DNA of 6,029 bases from Chloroflexota bacterium (GTDB lineage Bacteria; Chloroflexota; Anaerolineae; UBA7937; B3-Chlor), in NCBI GenBank assembly GCA_030616025.1, contig JAUWYD010000076.1, forward strand, positions 1 through 6,029, read 5' to 3'. The notes under the pieces are model-generated. The model was not told the origin of the DNA, made no database searches, and worked only from the letters and a program-made list of their open reading frames with translations. The stretch's first letter is position 1, and each line of letters starts with the position of its first letter. The position numbers and the translations under genes are program-made. Shown here one piece after another: positions 5,076-6,029 of this stretch.

Positions 5076-6013
5076 CTGCCCTCAGGGGGAGCAAGGTGAA
5101 GATCTGGCTGACTGAGGTGCGAGTGCCGTTTTTCACAGCGACGATAGTGCCCATCCTGCTGGGAGCCGTCATCGCCTGGGCCAGGACGGGCTCTTTTCAC
5201 TGGGGCCACTTTCTGCTGACCATGCTGGGAGGGCTCCTCCTGCATACGGGAACGAACGTGGCCAACGACTATTTCGACCACCGCAGCGGGACCGACGACG
5301 TGAACGTCGAATTCGTGCGTCCCTTCACGGGCGGCAGCCGGATGATCCAGGAGGGCCTCTTGACCCCCAGGGAGGTGATAAGCGGTTCCCTCGCCGCCTT
5401 CGCCCTGGCATGTGTCGTGGGCCTGTACCTGGCCTACGTGAGGGGTCCGGTGATCATCGTCCTGGGACTTATCGGTCTCTTCTCTGGCTTCTTCTACACC
5501 GCCCCTCCCATAAACCTGGTCCGTAAGGGGATTGGCGAGTTCTTCATTGGCCTGAACTTCGGGCTGCTGATGACCGTGGGCTCCTTCTACGTACAGACCG
5601 GCTACTTGGCGTTGGAACCCGCCGTGGCCTCCATCCCCGTGGCGCTCCTCATTGCTGGCGTGTTATACATCAACGAGTTTCAAGACACGCCAGCTGATGG
5701 ATCGGTGGGGAAAGACCACCTGGTGGTGAGATGGGGCAGGAGACGCGCCGCGCAGGGCTACGTGGTCCTCATGGCAGCCACGTACCTCTCCATCCTACTG
5801 GCAGCCGTATTCCGCGTCACCTCGCCCTTCACGTTGATAGCACTGGCCACCCTGCCGGTAGCGATAAGGGCCATCGGCGTGGCACGCGCCCATTACGACG
5901 ACTACCTGAAGCTGGTCCCTGCCAACGCGGCCACAGTGCTCATCCACCTGCTGACGGGGCTGCTCCTTTCGGCAGCCTATCTGCTGGACGGAGCGGTTCG
6001 AGCGTTCATCTAG
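5060..6013 (+). CDS. menA: UbiA-family prenyltransferase, MenA-like (1,4-dihydroxy-2-naphthoate polyprenyltransferase)
   Basis: A membrane enzyme that joins a polyprenyl diphosphate to an aromatic acceptor; for MenA this is 1,4-dihydroxy-2-naphthoate, giving demethylmenaquinone. The 317-aa length fits the family. The first Mg-diphosphate motif is N66-x3-D70-x2-D73 in NDYFDHRSGTDD, the form typical of MenA, followed by RPFTGGSRMIQEG (87-99). The second motif is D209-x3-D213 in NEFQDTPADGSVGKDHLVVRWG (205-226), with the conserved GK at 217-218. About nine membrane helices are spread from residue 24 to 312, matching the UbiA fold. The substrate is inferred from motif style; no other men gene lies in the window, and another UbiA subfamily is possible. 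It overlaps ftsK by 16 nt, shares its transcript and ends 16 nt before the window edge. The last 16 bases hold nothing recognisable. Confidence 0.85.
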   Translation: MADTVAALRGSKVKIWLTEVRVPFFTATIVPILLGAVIAWARTGSFHWGHFLLTMLGGLLLHTGTNVANDYFDHRSGTDDVNVEFVRPFTGGSRMIQEGLLTPREVISGSLAAFALACVVGLYLAYVRGPVIIVLGLIGLFSGFFYTAPPINLVRKGIGEFFIGLNFGLLMTVGSFYVQTGYLALEPAVASIPVALLIAGVLYINEFQDTPADGSVGKDHLVVRWGRRRAAQGYVVLMAATYLSILLAAVFRVTSPFTLIALATLPVAIRAIGVARAHYDDYLKLVPANAATVLIHLLTGLLLSAAYLLDGAVRAFI

Positions 6014-6029
6014 TACCGCCTCTTGACGC

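Overview
The window looks like a piece of a GC-rich bacterial chromosome made of two divergent gene clusters around a non-coding spacer of about 430 bp (1853-2286). I see no mobile element, CRISPR array, rRNA or tRNA. The best taxonomic guess is Chloroflexota (Dehalococcoidia-like) or a related poorly cultured lineage. It rests on the combination of a type-4 iron-sulphur uracil-DNA glycosylase, an FtsK with a short linker and an extended alpha-domain loop (residues 297-319), and a DUF6754-like protein. This is family recollection, not a search result, and is tentative.

Left cluster (minus strand, read from 1852 down to the left edge): a 93-aa soluble helical protein, a 259-aa DUF6754-like membrane-anchored protein, a 219-aa protein with about six membrane segments, and a zinc-ribbon protein cut by the window edge. 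The zinc-ribbon start codon overlaps the previous stop as ATGA. Spacings are 26 nt, 53 nt and -4 nt, so the four are probably one transcription unit. None has an assigned function. Together they suggest an uncharacterised membrane assembly, the most novel content here.

Spacer: two good sigma-70-type promoters point away from each other, both with a 17-nt spacer and an extended -10 (TGn). One drives the minus cluster (2041-2013), the other the plus cluster (2163-2191). Between and beside them lies a series of short perfect inverted repeats without T-tails, plausible as regulator sites or leader RNA structure.

Right cluster (plus strand): type-4 uracil-DNA glycosylase, then FtsK/SpoIIIE DNA translocase (TAATG stop/start overlap), then a MenA-like UbiA prenyltransferase (16-nt overlap). 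The overlaps indicate one translationally coupled operon. The products serve base-excision repair of deaminated cytosine, chromosome segregation and probably menaquinone synthesis, so co-transcription rather than one pathway links them.
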